From: Oikopleura dioica
Taxonomy: Eukaryota; Chordata; Appendicularia; Copelata; Oikopleuridae
Direction of reading: 5' to 3'
Assembly: GCA_907165135.1 (NCBI GenBank)
Contig: OU015567.1
Coordinates: forward strand, 7,507,001-7,571,000
Length of the DNA: 64,000 nt
Shown here: in pieces, positions 37,445-49,319 of the stretch
How positions within the stretch are numbered: position 1 is the first letter of the stretch
Layout: each line of letters begins with the position of its first letter
Position numbers and translations under genes: made by a program
Notes under the pieces: generated by a model
The model's database searches: none
What the model saw: the letters and a program-made list of their open reading frames with translations, nothing else
Told to the model about the DNA's origin: nothing

Positions 37445-39721
37445 ATGTTGCGAGTACTTGTTGACCAAGCGTACAATCTATCGGAGCCAAGTCCGCCAAC
37501 CCTGTTCTGTCTCTTGGAATTCGACGGGATGCGACTGGCGACGAGCCACGTCCCGGTCAAAAATGGGAAGGTTAAGTTTAACGAAGAAGCCGAGTTTAAC
37601 ATCAAGAAGGCTGGCAATTTGAGGATTCAGCTTTGCTCAGTAGACTCCAAGCCTGGTCTTCTCAGTCTGGAGGTAAAACAACGCCCTAGAAACAGAACCA
37701 TCCTAGAATTACATGATTAATCATCCCATATCTCGTCTTAACCCGCCTTTTAGAAGGTCAAGTTCTTTATAAAGGTATCATTTACGATTTTCTGGTAACA
37801 ATTATTGTCAAAAACATGCATGATTAAAAGTTTGAACTCACGGAACTCAATTTATGTGGAATACTCACTTCATGATCTCATTTAAGGGATCCCCCCCTGA
37901 TTTCGCCAACTTTGACCTCTATCTACTTTTTTTTGAGCTTACATAGGAAGCTGATTTTGGGCGCATTAGAAAGCCCGCTTTGAAAGGAGCAAATTCTGGT
38001 AGAATCAGCTTGCCAGCATAACATTCGCTTATGCATTACAGGCCCCCAAAGTGATTAAAGTTGGCGAAAATGGCTATTTTTGACCATTTTCAAATCGTAT
38101 CTACTTTTTTGGGGCCTTTATATCACCAATATTTTTGCTTCTATAGATAGCTCAGAGCCTAAACTTAATATTCTGGTAGAACCAGCATAATTGGATGAGT
38201 GAAAAAAATTTTCCTAGTTGTAGAACTTTTTGGAGCCTTTTTTGGCATTTTTTTGGTGGTTAAATGCTCTCTAGCGCCAACAAATGGCCGAAGATTCTAG
38301 TGCGGATATCATATTCGTAATCAGCACATTCTAAGCTATCGATCAACCCCTTACTTGTCCTCTTTTGGTAACGATGAAAAATTGAAAAAAATTGCGATTT
38401 TCACGCTAAGTACAAATTTCATGCATTTTCCCAAACTTTGGAGGCCAAAATTTTTGGGATGCATTTATGTAGTGGGGTACTATAATATATCAAAATGATC
38501 CTCAGAACACGAGGAATCTAATGATAGGCGAAAATGAGCTGTGCCAAAGTTTTGAAAAATCGGGGGGTGATCCCTTAAAAACCAATTTCTTTGGACATTT
38601 TCTCACTACTTTTCAGGAGCATAAATTATTTGGCCGTACCAAAGTTCCCATCGCCTTTGACAAGGCAACAGAAACGGTTCAACCAGTGCGGGAGCTGGAA
38701 ATCAAGTCCAAATCTGGAAAGACACGCGCGGTGATGAACCTGCGGCTGACTATTCAAAAGAATCCGAACGCAGCAGTAGCCAAAGAAGAAGAAAGTAACA
38801 ACCCTTTTGTTTCAGCAGCTCCAGCAGAGAAATTCTCTAATCCACCAACGCCAACTGCGAGAAATCCTTTCAACAGGCCGAAGAGGGATGATTCGTTTAG
38901 GTCCTCGACGACTTCGGTCGATTCTCAGGAGCGTGGTTCACGATTATTTTTGTTGTTGAATTTGAAGTTGTTGTTCGAAGGCATTCAAACTGATTATCTC
39001 ATGGGGTCACCCCTAGGTCAGAAAGCAAACCTACGTTTTCGTTATTGCTTGTCTTTTCCAATCCTTTGTGTCATGGAACAGACACATTGGTTGATTTTAG
39101 ACAGCGTTAATGTCGATTAACAGTAATCTCCTCTTAATTCCACATGATATGTCATTGAAATATCTTATGGTGACCACAAGATCAGTCGACCTCTCAAAAT
39201 CCCTTCGAAACATCGGATAATTCAAGCACGAATCCATTCAAGGGCTCTAACCCAAACTTGGCTAGCTCAAAAAGATCCATGTTCGAAAAGCACAAGGACT
39301 TTTCCCAATCGCTCACATCTATCGACGGTATCCCCGAGCACTCGACGCCGAAGAAGCCGCCAGTAATCGAAGAAAAGCCAAAAGAAAGGACTCGCGATAA
39401 ACCGAGCAGAAACAAAAGCGTCCGGAACACGATTATTGGGAATATCGGCGACTGGGGATCAAGCTCAAAGAAGGAGGAAAAAACCGAAAAGAGGGAAGAT
39501 AGATCGAGCTCAAATAATCACCTAGTCGTGGAAAATGACAGACTCAAGTTTGAAAACAAAGAGTTAAAGTCCATCGTTAAGTCAAAGGTAATTTATTTGA
39601 CCTTGGAGCCCGAGGTTAATGAGACTGTTTTCAGGATAAAGAAATCGCCGAACTGAACGATTACATCGGCAAATTGTTAGTACGTGTAATGGAGCAAAGC
39701 CCCGACATCTTAAAAAGTTAA
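37445..39721 (+). CDS. Rab11 family-interacting protein, class I-like
   Basis: Adaptor linking Rab11 vesicles to membranes and motors in endosome recycling. Four exons (37445-37672, 38617-38928, 39186-39587, 39635-39721) give 342 residues. The N terminus is a C2-like domain (LRVLVDQAYNLSE, CLLEFDGMRLATSHVP, continuing EHKLFGRTKVP). The middle has four NPF motifs (NNPF, RNPF, QNPF, TNPF), which in FIPs bind EHD proteins. The C terminus has the Rab11-binding coiled coil: LKFENKELKSIVKSK then DKEIAELNDYIGKLLVRVMEQSPDILKS, whose YIxxLLVRVME core is diagnostic. Intron 1 (944 bases) contains a TTAA-flanked MITE. Intron 2 must be GA-AG to keep the frame. Class I is inferred from C2 plus RBD; the paralog is not assignable. 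Confidence 0.88.
37886..38574. mobile_element. TTAA-flanked MITE in a Rab11-FIP intron
   Basis: Ends GGGATCcCCCCC and GGGGGGTGATCCC are inverted copies, flanked by TTAA at 37882-37885 and 38575-38578. No coding capacity. About 690 bases. TTAA duplication and GGG ends match the Kolobok-like element at 9917, though the rest is unrelated. Confidence 0.75.
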
Positions 39722-40227
39722 TCCACTGTATTCTTTCTTTTTTACTATTATTTGTTCATTCACCATTTCTTGCGCTCAATCCACTCAAAAATACTTTAAA
39801 CCCATGAATTCTCATAAATGAACATTCATTCAAAAAACTCATTTCGTTACAAATATTATTATCTTGAGATTTCTTTTTTTGCCTTTACAAAAAGCAGGAG
39901 ATAGATTAAAAATTTTGACAAGTCTGTTAAACAATTTATAAAAGTTTCCTCCGGTCTTGACAGAATTTGAAAATCAGAATCTTCTTTGAGCTTGTTAGAA
40001 ATCAATTTTGTAAATACTTCTGAATGGTAATATTCAATTCTCCCTTTATTCAAGTTTCAATCTACCGGACAGAATTCCGCCCCACCGTAAACTGACCGTT
40101 CTTCTTTACAACTTTCTTCTTCGAAAAAATAAACAAATGCTACATTTATTCGGAAAAAATCATTCTTGGCTGCGTATTTAAAAGATATCCTGATTCTTAT
40201 TCATCGCAGAGAAAAGGTTATTTTACT
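39722..40227. other. 3' intergenic DNA between convergent genes
   Basis: About 500 AT-rich bases between the convergent Rab11-FIP and acyloxyacyl hydrolase genes; AATAAA signals occur on both strands (for example near 40127), no other feature seen. Confidence 0.4.
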
Positions 40228-42108
40228 TTATTCATCGCCGTTGCATGTTAGCAGCTGCTCATTTTGCAATGCAGCTAGTTTTTCATTATGTGGATTGACT
40301 GGGCCAAGAATATGAGGATAATCTCGCATCAGTCTATCCCAGAATAGTTCTGCAAGAAGCACATGAGCTGTGTGACTCGGGTGGAAACCATCAGTCGTTT
40401 CAATTCCTTAATTTATCATCGCAAATGCACGAATAGAGCCTTTTTACCTTGCCATAGTTCTCCGCCATTTTTCTCGTGAATCTCAAAAGCCACGTCGAGA
40501 GGATAGTCCATGTAAATGAGTTCGAAATTGTTGAAATTATTTCGTTGGTCTTCAACCAAAATTTCAGCAGTAGCAGTTAGATTTTGGGCTCTCTCAGTTG
40601 TGAAATCTCGTCGAGACTGATCGGAAGACATCCAGCCGGTGCAGGGAGAAACTTCAAGGCATTCAATGTAGTTGTAGAAATCTTCGTAAGTTGCGTCTTG
40701 ATCGAGTTCCCCAAGAGGGTGCAGCCGATCAGCTTCAGATAGGTTTAACAATTGTTTTAACGAGTAAGAATAGTTTTTGGTTTAAACCCTTTGCTAGAAT
40801 TTCAAACAAAAGCTCTCCCTGAGCAAGGCCAGTCACCACAACTGCGCTTCCTTCGGGGAGAATCGTCTCCAAATAATTGAGGCTCTCCAACGTCTTCTCG
40901 TAAAATCTTTCCGGAGTGGTCATATATTCCTCCGTATTTATCTTCGTGTTGCAAACATCATTTCCGACAAGCGATAAGAACACTAGCATTGGTTTGTCCA
41001 GATGTTTTCTACCAAGACCAAAGATAGTCTTGTCCGCCATGCTCGACGATTTGCAGCCATTGTTGGCTTGATTAATGAAGTCGTTCAAATTGCAGCGATT
41101 TCGCTCAACAAGGCGAGAATAAATGGAATCAACGTACTTTCCGTCGACCCACGATTTGGGCCCCGTCTCCCAGCAATTTCCTTTGAATCCGGTTATCCAA
41201 GAAAGATGCGGCCAATCAAGCTCGTTCGCCAGCGCGATTTCAGCGTCTTTGAACGGCATCGATTCTTCGGTCCAAAGATGTGGCGTAAACCAAACTTCTG
41301 GGATCGAAAAATGGGCTCCAGCAGAGTCTCCAAGAACAGCGACGCCGATCGCTCCACTGTCAGCGCAATAAGTGTCTTCGATTGAGACATCGTTCTCCAT
41401 TCCAGATATTCCGTTGCAATTTGCATCGATGAATCTGTCACCTCTCACAGGAGGTTGCCCTGGGTAAATAGTGTCTTCTTGGTCGATGCAATCTTTTGCT
41501 CGCCACCAAAATCCTCTTGCACCGCCTGTTCGGAGGCCGAATAAATCGCCATCGTCGTCGATTGCCGGGACGTGTCTATCTAGTCTATCCACGATTTCTT
41601 CAAGCCAATCTTCAAAACCAAAAGAAGCAAATCCCTTGCAAATCGCAAAGTTTTCCGGTCCTTCCATGCAAAAATCATCCAGTCTCGACTTCATTTCCAT
41701 CAAGGATATTTTAATTTGATCAGTATTTGCTGGACAGCCATCGTTTTCTTTCTCAGGATAGAATGAGCAGTAACGGTGTCCCTCTGAAATGTAACACTCT
41801 CCCATACAGTAGCAAAGGCTATCAACAGTATTTCCGAGCTCGAATGCCTCCTGGAAGTACGCTCCTAAATCAGCAGAAAATTCCTGGCAAATAGGTTCCA
41901 ATCGCCCGAGTTTTTGGCAAAATTGAGACATGCCTACATCGTAGCGGATGTTGTTTGCCCGGGAGTACTTAGATTTTTTATAATGAATGTATCTTCATTG
42001 AAAAGATACCTGCTCTACCCACGTGCTAATGATCATGCAAGTATAGCAACCTGACCCTCCATTCTTGCTAGCGATCGCCGAAGCAAACAAAATCGGCAAC
42101 GCCTTCAT
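40228..42108 (-). CDS. AOAH: Acyloxyacyl hydrolase
   Basis: Secreted/lysosomal lipase that removes secondary acyl chains from bacterial lipopolysaccharide in vertebrates. Four exons (42108-42010, 41967-40788, 40732-40448, 40406-40228) give 580 residues, the vertebrate size. A signal peptide (MKALPILFASAIAS) leads into a saposin-B domain with six Cys (CYTC..., FCQKL..., CYCMGEC, CSFYP). The GDSL-type catalytic domain has the nucleophile in LGDSAGAHF, then ELDWPHLSWITGF, SLVGNDVC, VSPCTGWMSSDQS, and the catalytic His in TDGFHPS. An intact EF-like Asp-rich segment (IDDDGDLFGLR; DANCNGISG) resembles the Ca sites of AOAH. Introns are GT-AG. All catalytic blocks are present. Confidence 0.93.
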
Positions 42109-43191
42109 CTCTCTTATTGAGAAATTGAACTATTTTGCGCTTAAGAAGCTCAGTCAGAAAGAACAGCTGCATATTTCTCATGCAGTCATTCTATCTTCAA
42201 TATTTATTTTTAAAATGAACTGTGACAGACCTTAAATAGAAGTTTTAATTATCTTTCTTTCGTGAATCTCAAATCCGCAGTAACGGTTAACGCCGGAACG
42301 CATATACGACCCATTTTTGGGTAATACGATTTAAAATCGTCGATTTTGCTCATTACAAAACCCATATTATATTTGATAAACGCATATAATATGACCACGG
42401 TCAAGTTATATTTTTGTAGCTTAGAGTCCGGTTATAATATATAAACCCGGATTTTTATTCTCTTTATGCCCAAATCGCGACAAAATCGGGTTAAAAAAAT
42501 TGTCAGAAATTGGCAAAAATGGCCATGCGTTCCGGGGTTAAACTAACTCATTAACAGCATCTGTTTCAGTTTTATCTCTCCAGGAGAAAACTGATGAAAC
42601 CCCAAGCTATATGAAGCTATCTTCCTGTGATCATATAAAAGATTTTCTTAGGAATGCCTAATGGACGATTAATGATCGTGTTTACTTCTTCCTATGCGCT
42701 CCTATGGCAATGACTATGTCTTTTCCGAATAGTCGTAATCCTATCTTCGTCAAAGCAACTCTGACTTCATTTTGTCTCGAGTGAACTCTTCATGGTGGTG
42801 CTGTTGTATAAATTTCCGCTTTATAAAAGCAGCACACGAGGCAGCTAACTATCTAGTCGCGATGAGAGAGCCGGAGATAACAACGTTGTTTTCGTTGTTG
42901 ATTTTCTGTATCAGGAAACTTTCAGAGACCTAGGAGATGCATTGAATTCCTATTTTTGTAATGAAAGATTTTCTTTTAATGTGTTAAAATCACATTATAA
43001 ATACCGTTAAGGCATTTACCGTATATACTTGGAATTAATTTGAGATCACAATTCAAACACTGCGCACATCCACTAATCCATTTATAGTTTGCCTGTGTTT
43101 CTAATTTCGATCACTTGAAAGGATATACAACTCAAATCATGAGATTAGGGTATTTCAGCAGCTTTCGTTCATGACCCGAAACGTTATTTTA
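42109..43191. other. Intergenic DNA between AOAH and the S1 protease
   Basis: Divergent promoter region of about 1.1 kb. It contains the small TTAA MITE at 42291-42537; nothing else recognised. Confidence 0.4.
42291..42537. mobile_element. Short TTAA-flanked MITE
   Basis: A 247-base element with inverted ends CGCCGGAACGCAT and ATGCGTTCCGGGG, flanked by TTAA at 42287-42290 and 42538-42541. Non-coding, AT-rich centre. The C/G ends are closer to a piggyBac style than to the GGG-ended elements here; superfamily uncertain. Confidence 0.7.
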
Positions 43192-46100
43192 ATGATCACC
43201 ATTCAATGTCATCTTTCGCTCGAACTAACATTTATAGCTTTGATATCTTCGGTTACGACTTTCAATAGTCGCGAGCATTAGCTTAACCCCCGAGAATCCG
43301 AACTTAAATGTTGATGAAGGCAAAAAAGTTTCACCGCAATCGATTGTTCCTGTCAATACACAAGCTATCCAACCAACGGGTGTGGGCCCGACGGCCCGAC
43401 GATCTTTTCGCCGGTAAAATGCATGACCGACTGCAAAGGATTCACACGTGCGAAGAAGTTTGAAGCTGAAAAAATCTCGCAAATCGATGGAGTCACGACA
43501 TATGCTGTTTCATTCAAAGGGAAAACTCAGCCTCCACCTCAAAGCTCATACACTGGAATGCTTCGATTTCGAAGCGGATGCTCACAAAAAGCGCTCGAGT
43601 ATTTCTACTATTACAAAAAACTTGTGTTTATGAAACTCTCGGACCGGACACGAAATACCTACCAAATCGAGTTTGCGCTTCATCAAATTCCAAAGCAAGA
43701 AAAGCAAAAGGACAAAGAATCATATGTCGTTCAATTCTCAAGAAACTTTACTGAGGGAGAAAGTTTCAAAGCAAAAGGCGATGCTTTTATAATGATGGTA
43801 GGCCTTGATGACTGGATAATGCCGTATGTGAACGTAACTCACGATGAGATCGACGAATGCGTCGCAGGAGCGCAACTTTGGTATCTCCCTCAAGATATTG
43901 ACACCAGTGAAATTGACTACACAAAGTGCTTCCTGTCCAAACGCTACAACGAAAGAATTTTCTGGAAAGAATCGTGGGAACTTCCACCTAAGCGGATGCC
44001 TAAGACGAAATCATGCCCGAATCCAGTCCAACCAAGCAATGGTGAAGACAACGAAGAGGACTCTGAGACAACTAAAACTCGGCCGATGATTGCTGGTGGA
44101 CAAGAAAGTAAAAAAGGTCGATGGCCGTGGTTTGCATGGAGTCCTGGAGGAGAAGCTAACTATACTAACGATAACTTTGGACTCACGTAATCTGAGTATG
44201 TTTTTTACGCAACTAAGTGTTCCTTTTTAGAATCTTGACGAAGAACGAAGATGGGTCTGATGACTGGCTTCTAACAGATTATTATGCATGCCGTTACAAT
44301 CCTTCACAGCTTCTTATACATATCGGAGAGTGGAATCTTGAGGAAGAAGACGACTCAAAATTTCAGGTCTATTCAAAGCGAAAAGAATACATTGATTATG
44401 GCTGGTATGACCGATACTGCCTAGTCCGTGTTCCTAATTTAATTAATGCTGCGCCAAAAAGCTGTCTTGATAAAAATTGCTTCGAACCTGTTTGCCTGGG
44501 ATCAGAAGTTCCAAAAGAGTAAGTGCATTTTCAACTAATGTAATCAATAAAATTTTCCTAGTTACACAATCTGCTATTCTGCTGGCTTTGGTGCTGTTAA
44601 AAATATTGCTGAAGATGATGACTCATCTGACAGTTCTGACGATTCTTACAGCTACTACAGCTACTACAGCTGGTACTACGACAATTACTTCGAAGATTAC
44701 TATAATGCTCCTAAGCAAACATTCGTTCTGAAAGACTTTGCTGTTTACGTTGAAAATGGGTATTATCATGCGATTGACTTTGATAATGGAAAAGGGAACA
44801 GAGCTAGAAGAAGTCATACCGATAATGATATTGACGGCCCTGCTCATTGTGTCGGTGATGCGGGCTCTCCAATGATTTGTCTAGGTAATATAGGTTTTTT
44901 ATGCTTTATTAATACTAAATCTTCTAAGTTGATGATTACCCTGTTCTCACATCGATTGTTCGAGGAGACAGGTGGTGTCAGGAATTTCCAGAACGTATTC
45001 AAACGCTACCCGCTGACAAAATAATCGAATTTGTGAACAACCCACCAGAGATTTTTGTCTTTCCGAATGTAACATGGGAGGAACCGAAAGAAAATCTCAC
45101 TTCAGGACTTGTCTGTGACACTCCTCTCGACCCGATTCCAGCTGAGCCAGTTCGTCCACGAATCATTGATGGAAAACCAGCTCCGATCGAAGACTATCCT
45201 TTCATAGGTTGGGAAGATTTTTTTATCTATTTCTTACAATATATAATAGTTTGGCTTGGATTCTGTGGCGGTACCCTCATAACAATGAATGATGGTACTT
45301 CTAGTGACTACATTGTCTCAGCTGCTCATTGCTGCGAGGTCAGATATACCGTTTTTTCTTGTTCAAGAAATTTCTTAGCTCTATGAATATTATGATATTG
45401 ATATCCTCGAAAAAACCAACTCAACAACAGAGCGAACGACCACCACTACAAATAAACCATCCACTTCGAGCTGGACCACCACTACTGGCTGGGGATCAAC
45501 ATGGGGTCCGACAACAACAACAACTGGCTCTTCATCTTCTCCAAGACAAATTCTTCTTGGAACGAACGATATCTACGATCTTGGTGAATGCGGGATCAGT
45601 GTTGACGTGCAAGCGTACGCTATTCACCACGACTACGACTACAATTTCTACGACTACGACGAGTCGAAGTCAGAAGAGAAAGGAATACCAGCGGACATTT
45701 GTCTCATCAAAGTACCTAACATCAAAGCTGAAATCGCGAAGCAGCGTGGTAGTGATGCTTTGAATACATGCAAAAAAGCGATTTCTCCGGCTTGTCTTCC
45801 AGCAGAACATGTACCTGAAGGCTCTTACTGTAAACTTGCCGGTTGGGGAGACGTAAGCACAACTTTTTTCTTTACAAATAATTAAACCTTTAAAGGGAAA
45901 CTCGCCATCTTATCTTCTTCATGATATTGGGCTCTACACTTTTTCAAACGAATACTGCATGGGAACTCCCAATAATGATATCATACCAGTTGAAACCTTC
46001 GAAACACAGGTTCTAAAAATCTGTAGCACATGAAATTACTCCTCTAGTTTTGTGCGGGTCTTCCTGATTTTGACGGCGACGGTGACATCGATAAAGGCAA

Positions 46101-46272
46101 TAATGCATGCTACGGAGATTCTGGAGGCCCGTTGGTCTGCGAGGCTTATGGCAAACCGGTTCTTTACGGAGCCGTTTCATGGGGAGCTAGAGCCTGCAGC
46201 GACAAGAGTTACCCGGATGTCTATGCAAAGGTTTCTCATTTCACAGACTGGATTCTTGATCTTATTGAATAA
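43192..46272 (+). CDS. Secreted protein with two trypsin-like S1 domains
   Basis: Probable extracellular serine protease. Clear exons: about 43329-44186, 44231-44518, 44562-44884, 44929-45338, 45379-45852, 45896-46009, 46048-46272. The start is uncertain: a Met at 43192 opens a signal-peptide-like stretch ([12 protein letters not shown]) but needs an unusual donor; the Met at 43206 splices normally but has no signal. A Cys-rich, CUB-like region leads to a first S1 domain ([16 protein letters not shown]) that lacks the TAAHC His and has GDAGSP for GDSGGP, so it is inactive. The second domain keeps [13 protein letters not shown] (His), ADICLIKV (Asp) and [11 protein letters not shown] (Ser). 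A Thr/Ser-rich insert (about 45420-45530) lies after the catalytic His. Confidence 0.85.
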
Positions 46273-46411
46273 TAACCGTAGTCTCTGTCCAGATTTTACT
46301 ATTTAAAATTTCTTCCAATAAATTTCTTAAAAATAATCGAAAAAAAAAACTTTTATTTACATTGTAATTGCAGTGATAAGAAAAAGTGAAGCAGGAGTCG
46401 ATTATTTGAAG

Positions 46412-49319
46412 CTACCCCAAACTTCGGTCCCAGCCAGAGTTTTCCGTCGGCACAGGTTTGCCATCAACAGTTTTCTGTTCCAAACGAAGCTCATTCAAGC
46501 GTTTGCAATTTAGATCGCATTGAACTTCTCCGGGCTCGACTTTTATCTGATTAGGGATGAGAAAGGCACTCGAATACTCGAAACTCGAATAAATGATCAA
46601 AAACATTATTTCTCATCCCAAAAGCGGACCCGATATTCTCTGGTCTAAAACGGCATTCCAGTCGATTTCTTTGAACCATTTATGTTTTCGAATTCCGTCG
46701 ATTCCATTACTCTGGTACCCGAGACGACTTGTCGGAGATCTTTTACAGAGTGATTTTATCAACGATGTTCCTGCTTCGGAAATCTCGCGACGAATGCCCG
46801 TCTTAGAACATTGGAAAACGAAAGGTGCAAGGTCGATTCCGGAGACGATTCTGTCTTGAATTCCCTATAATCCCAGTTGAATATGTAGAGAGAAGGTACG
46901 TAGAGTACCTTGGCGGTAGAATCTCTGAAAGGAGTTGAGCAGCTCAACATCTCATAAATGACGACTCCAAGAGACCAATAATCAACAGCAATGTCATGAC
47001 CGTTGTTTAGAATGATTTCTGGGGCGATGTATTCAGGAGTGCCACAGAAGGTCCATGTTTTTTCTTCGACAATTTTGGCCATTCCGAAATCAACTAGAGA
47101 ATTAATCTATCATTTCCTCTTGATAAAGAATGATAATACCGAGGACTAAATGTCCATTTTCATGGTTGATCATCAAGTTTTCCGGCTTCAGATCTCTATG
47201 GCAAATATTTTTCAAATGAAGATATTCAAGAGCAAGCGTGATATCAGCAGCGTAGTATTTTCCGACGATTTCATCAAGAGGACCTCTTGCCACAAGGAGA
47301 TCGAAAAGCGAACCGCCCAGGTAAGCGTCTGTGAGAAAATATACAAAATGGAGATCTTTGAATGTGGTGTAAAGTTTGGAGATGAATTTGCAGTGGAGAG
47401 AGCTCAAAATGTCCTTAGAACACAGTTAGTTTTGAATGATCTGGTTGTCTTACTCTTTCTCGTAGAATGTATTTTTCTTGGTGATTCTTAACTATCGTAT
47501 ATTTTGGAATCATCTTCAGCGCTAAATGAATCGACTTGGTTTCAGGGGTCGATACAAGATGCACGGTTCCGTAACCTCCTTTGCCCAGGCGCTTTATGAC
47601 AACCATTTCTGCCAGCTTGAAGTGCGATGCAATTTGTTTGTTGTAAACATCGTTTACAATCGTCAACGAAAGAACTCGCTCACGAGCTGGTGAATTTGCT
47701 CGGTGGCGTTCGATTGAACCGATCAAATTCACAAAAAGAGCTTTTTAGTGGTTAAATACTGAAATCAACGAGGAGTACCCACACGAAATGAGGCACGATA
47801 AAACCATTTCCTTTGTTCAAAACATAACACGTGACGTCTGTTGCTGCCACAACGTCGGCGTTTCTGTTCGTGTTGGAGAGCAGTGAAATGTCTCCAAAGT
47901 ATTTGAACTGCTCCAGAGTCGCCAGATATTCGCCATTACTTTTAGAGGGCCTTTTCATTACTTTCTTCCCTTTCGAGTTAAATCCTCGCAGAGTGACTGT
48001 AAGATGCACCTGCAGTATCGAACCGGCATTTATGATGTGGCGGCGGATCAAACTGCCTTGTGGAGAGATGCCCTTTCCTGCTCACCTTGACGGAGCCAGA
48101 TTTGATCACATAAAAGGAGTGCCCGATGTCGCCCTGGCGGATGATCTGACTGCCTTCAGCGAAGAACTGCTCGCTTAGAATAATAAAACAGTGTTTGTTG
48201 ATCTTTCTTACCTCAAGCAAGCGGCCACTTTCTTCTGTTCCAACTTCGAAAACGTCTCAAAGTGGGTAATTTTGGAGACGTATTCGATCTTTTCTTGGAG
48301 ACTAGCTGTTCCTATCGTTGCCAGAACTCGCTTGAAGTCATGTCTCTAATATGGATTTTTATGAGCCTCCTGGACTTGAAGATTAAAGAAAGCAAAAACC
48401 ATAACTTGATGTACCAGACGGTCATTTTTGTCTTCGCTCTGACCGAAGCTGTTCTCGCGCAGTTGTAAAACACGGCAATTTCTCCAAAAAGATCTCCAGG
48501 TTTCAATACTTTTTCAGCTTGGCGGATTCCTCCTAGGCTTCCGAACATTTCCATCCCAATAGGCTTCAGAACAGCGGCGAGTCCCTCCTTGATGATGAAC
48601 ATTTCGTCCTTTTTCTTCGCGTTAGCATCGATAATCAGCGTATTCTCCTCGATCGTCTTTTCCTGGAATGCGTCGATCACAGCGTCCATCTGGGCCTTTG
48701 AGAGAGTTTCGTTAAATTTGAGAAGTTATAGAATCATATCCTGTTTGAGCACCTGATTCAGCTGAATTCGACCAACTCATAAATGTCATGGAACACTTGT
48801 TCCACGCAAATATGACAATATCGGCGTATATTTTGAAAGATCGGTTTGAACTTACTTTCGACAGTTTTTTCATGACAATGTCGTTTTTCAAGGCGAGACG
48901 TATTTGCACGATATCGCTTTCTGATTTATTGACAATATGGCGCGGAGATTCAATGGGACCTAAGATGTTAAATGTAAGTCATCGAAACCACCAGCTTCCG
49001 CCGCGCTACTGCAAAATCTGCGATATCAAGACGCAAACTACTGCGAGAATTTTTCACTAAAAAGTTTACCTGAGCCGCGTTCTCCGTAAATTGGGTTTCG
49101 GATTGTTTCATTTTGATCTCGATTCCCGGATTGAATAGCTTTCTTTATGGACAAGGCATTTCCATTCTTGAGTTCTTGGTTTTCGTCCTTTAGTTTTTTC
49201 ACACTCGACTCCAAGTTTTCGATTATTGTTTTGATGTTTTCCAGCGACGATTTTAGTTCTTTGCTTTTTTCAGGAAAGACCACCCCTAGTTTCTCTAAAA
49301 ACTCTTCCAGTACTTCCAT
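46412..49319 (-). CDS. cGMP-dependent protein kinase
   Basis: Cytosolic Ser/Thr kinase of the AGC group activated by cyclic GMP. The N terminus (49319-49070) is a coiled coil for dimerisation ([33 protein letters not shown]). Two cyclic-nucleotide domains follow; phosphate-binding blocks read [20 protein letters not shown] and [18 protein letters not shown]. The kinase domain has [16 protein letters not shown] (VAIK Lys), [23 protein letters not shown] and [12 protein letters not shown], then [13 protein letters not shown] and a C-terminal tail ending NSGWDRSLG (NSGWD is typical of PKG). One intron (between NK and ALFVNLIGS) requires a GA donor; another (after WYIK) requires AAG|TTATGG. The order coiled coil, two CNB, kinase is diagnostic of PKG rather than PKA. 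Confidence 0.92.
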
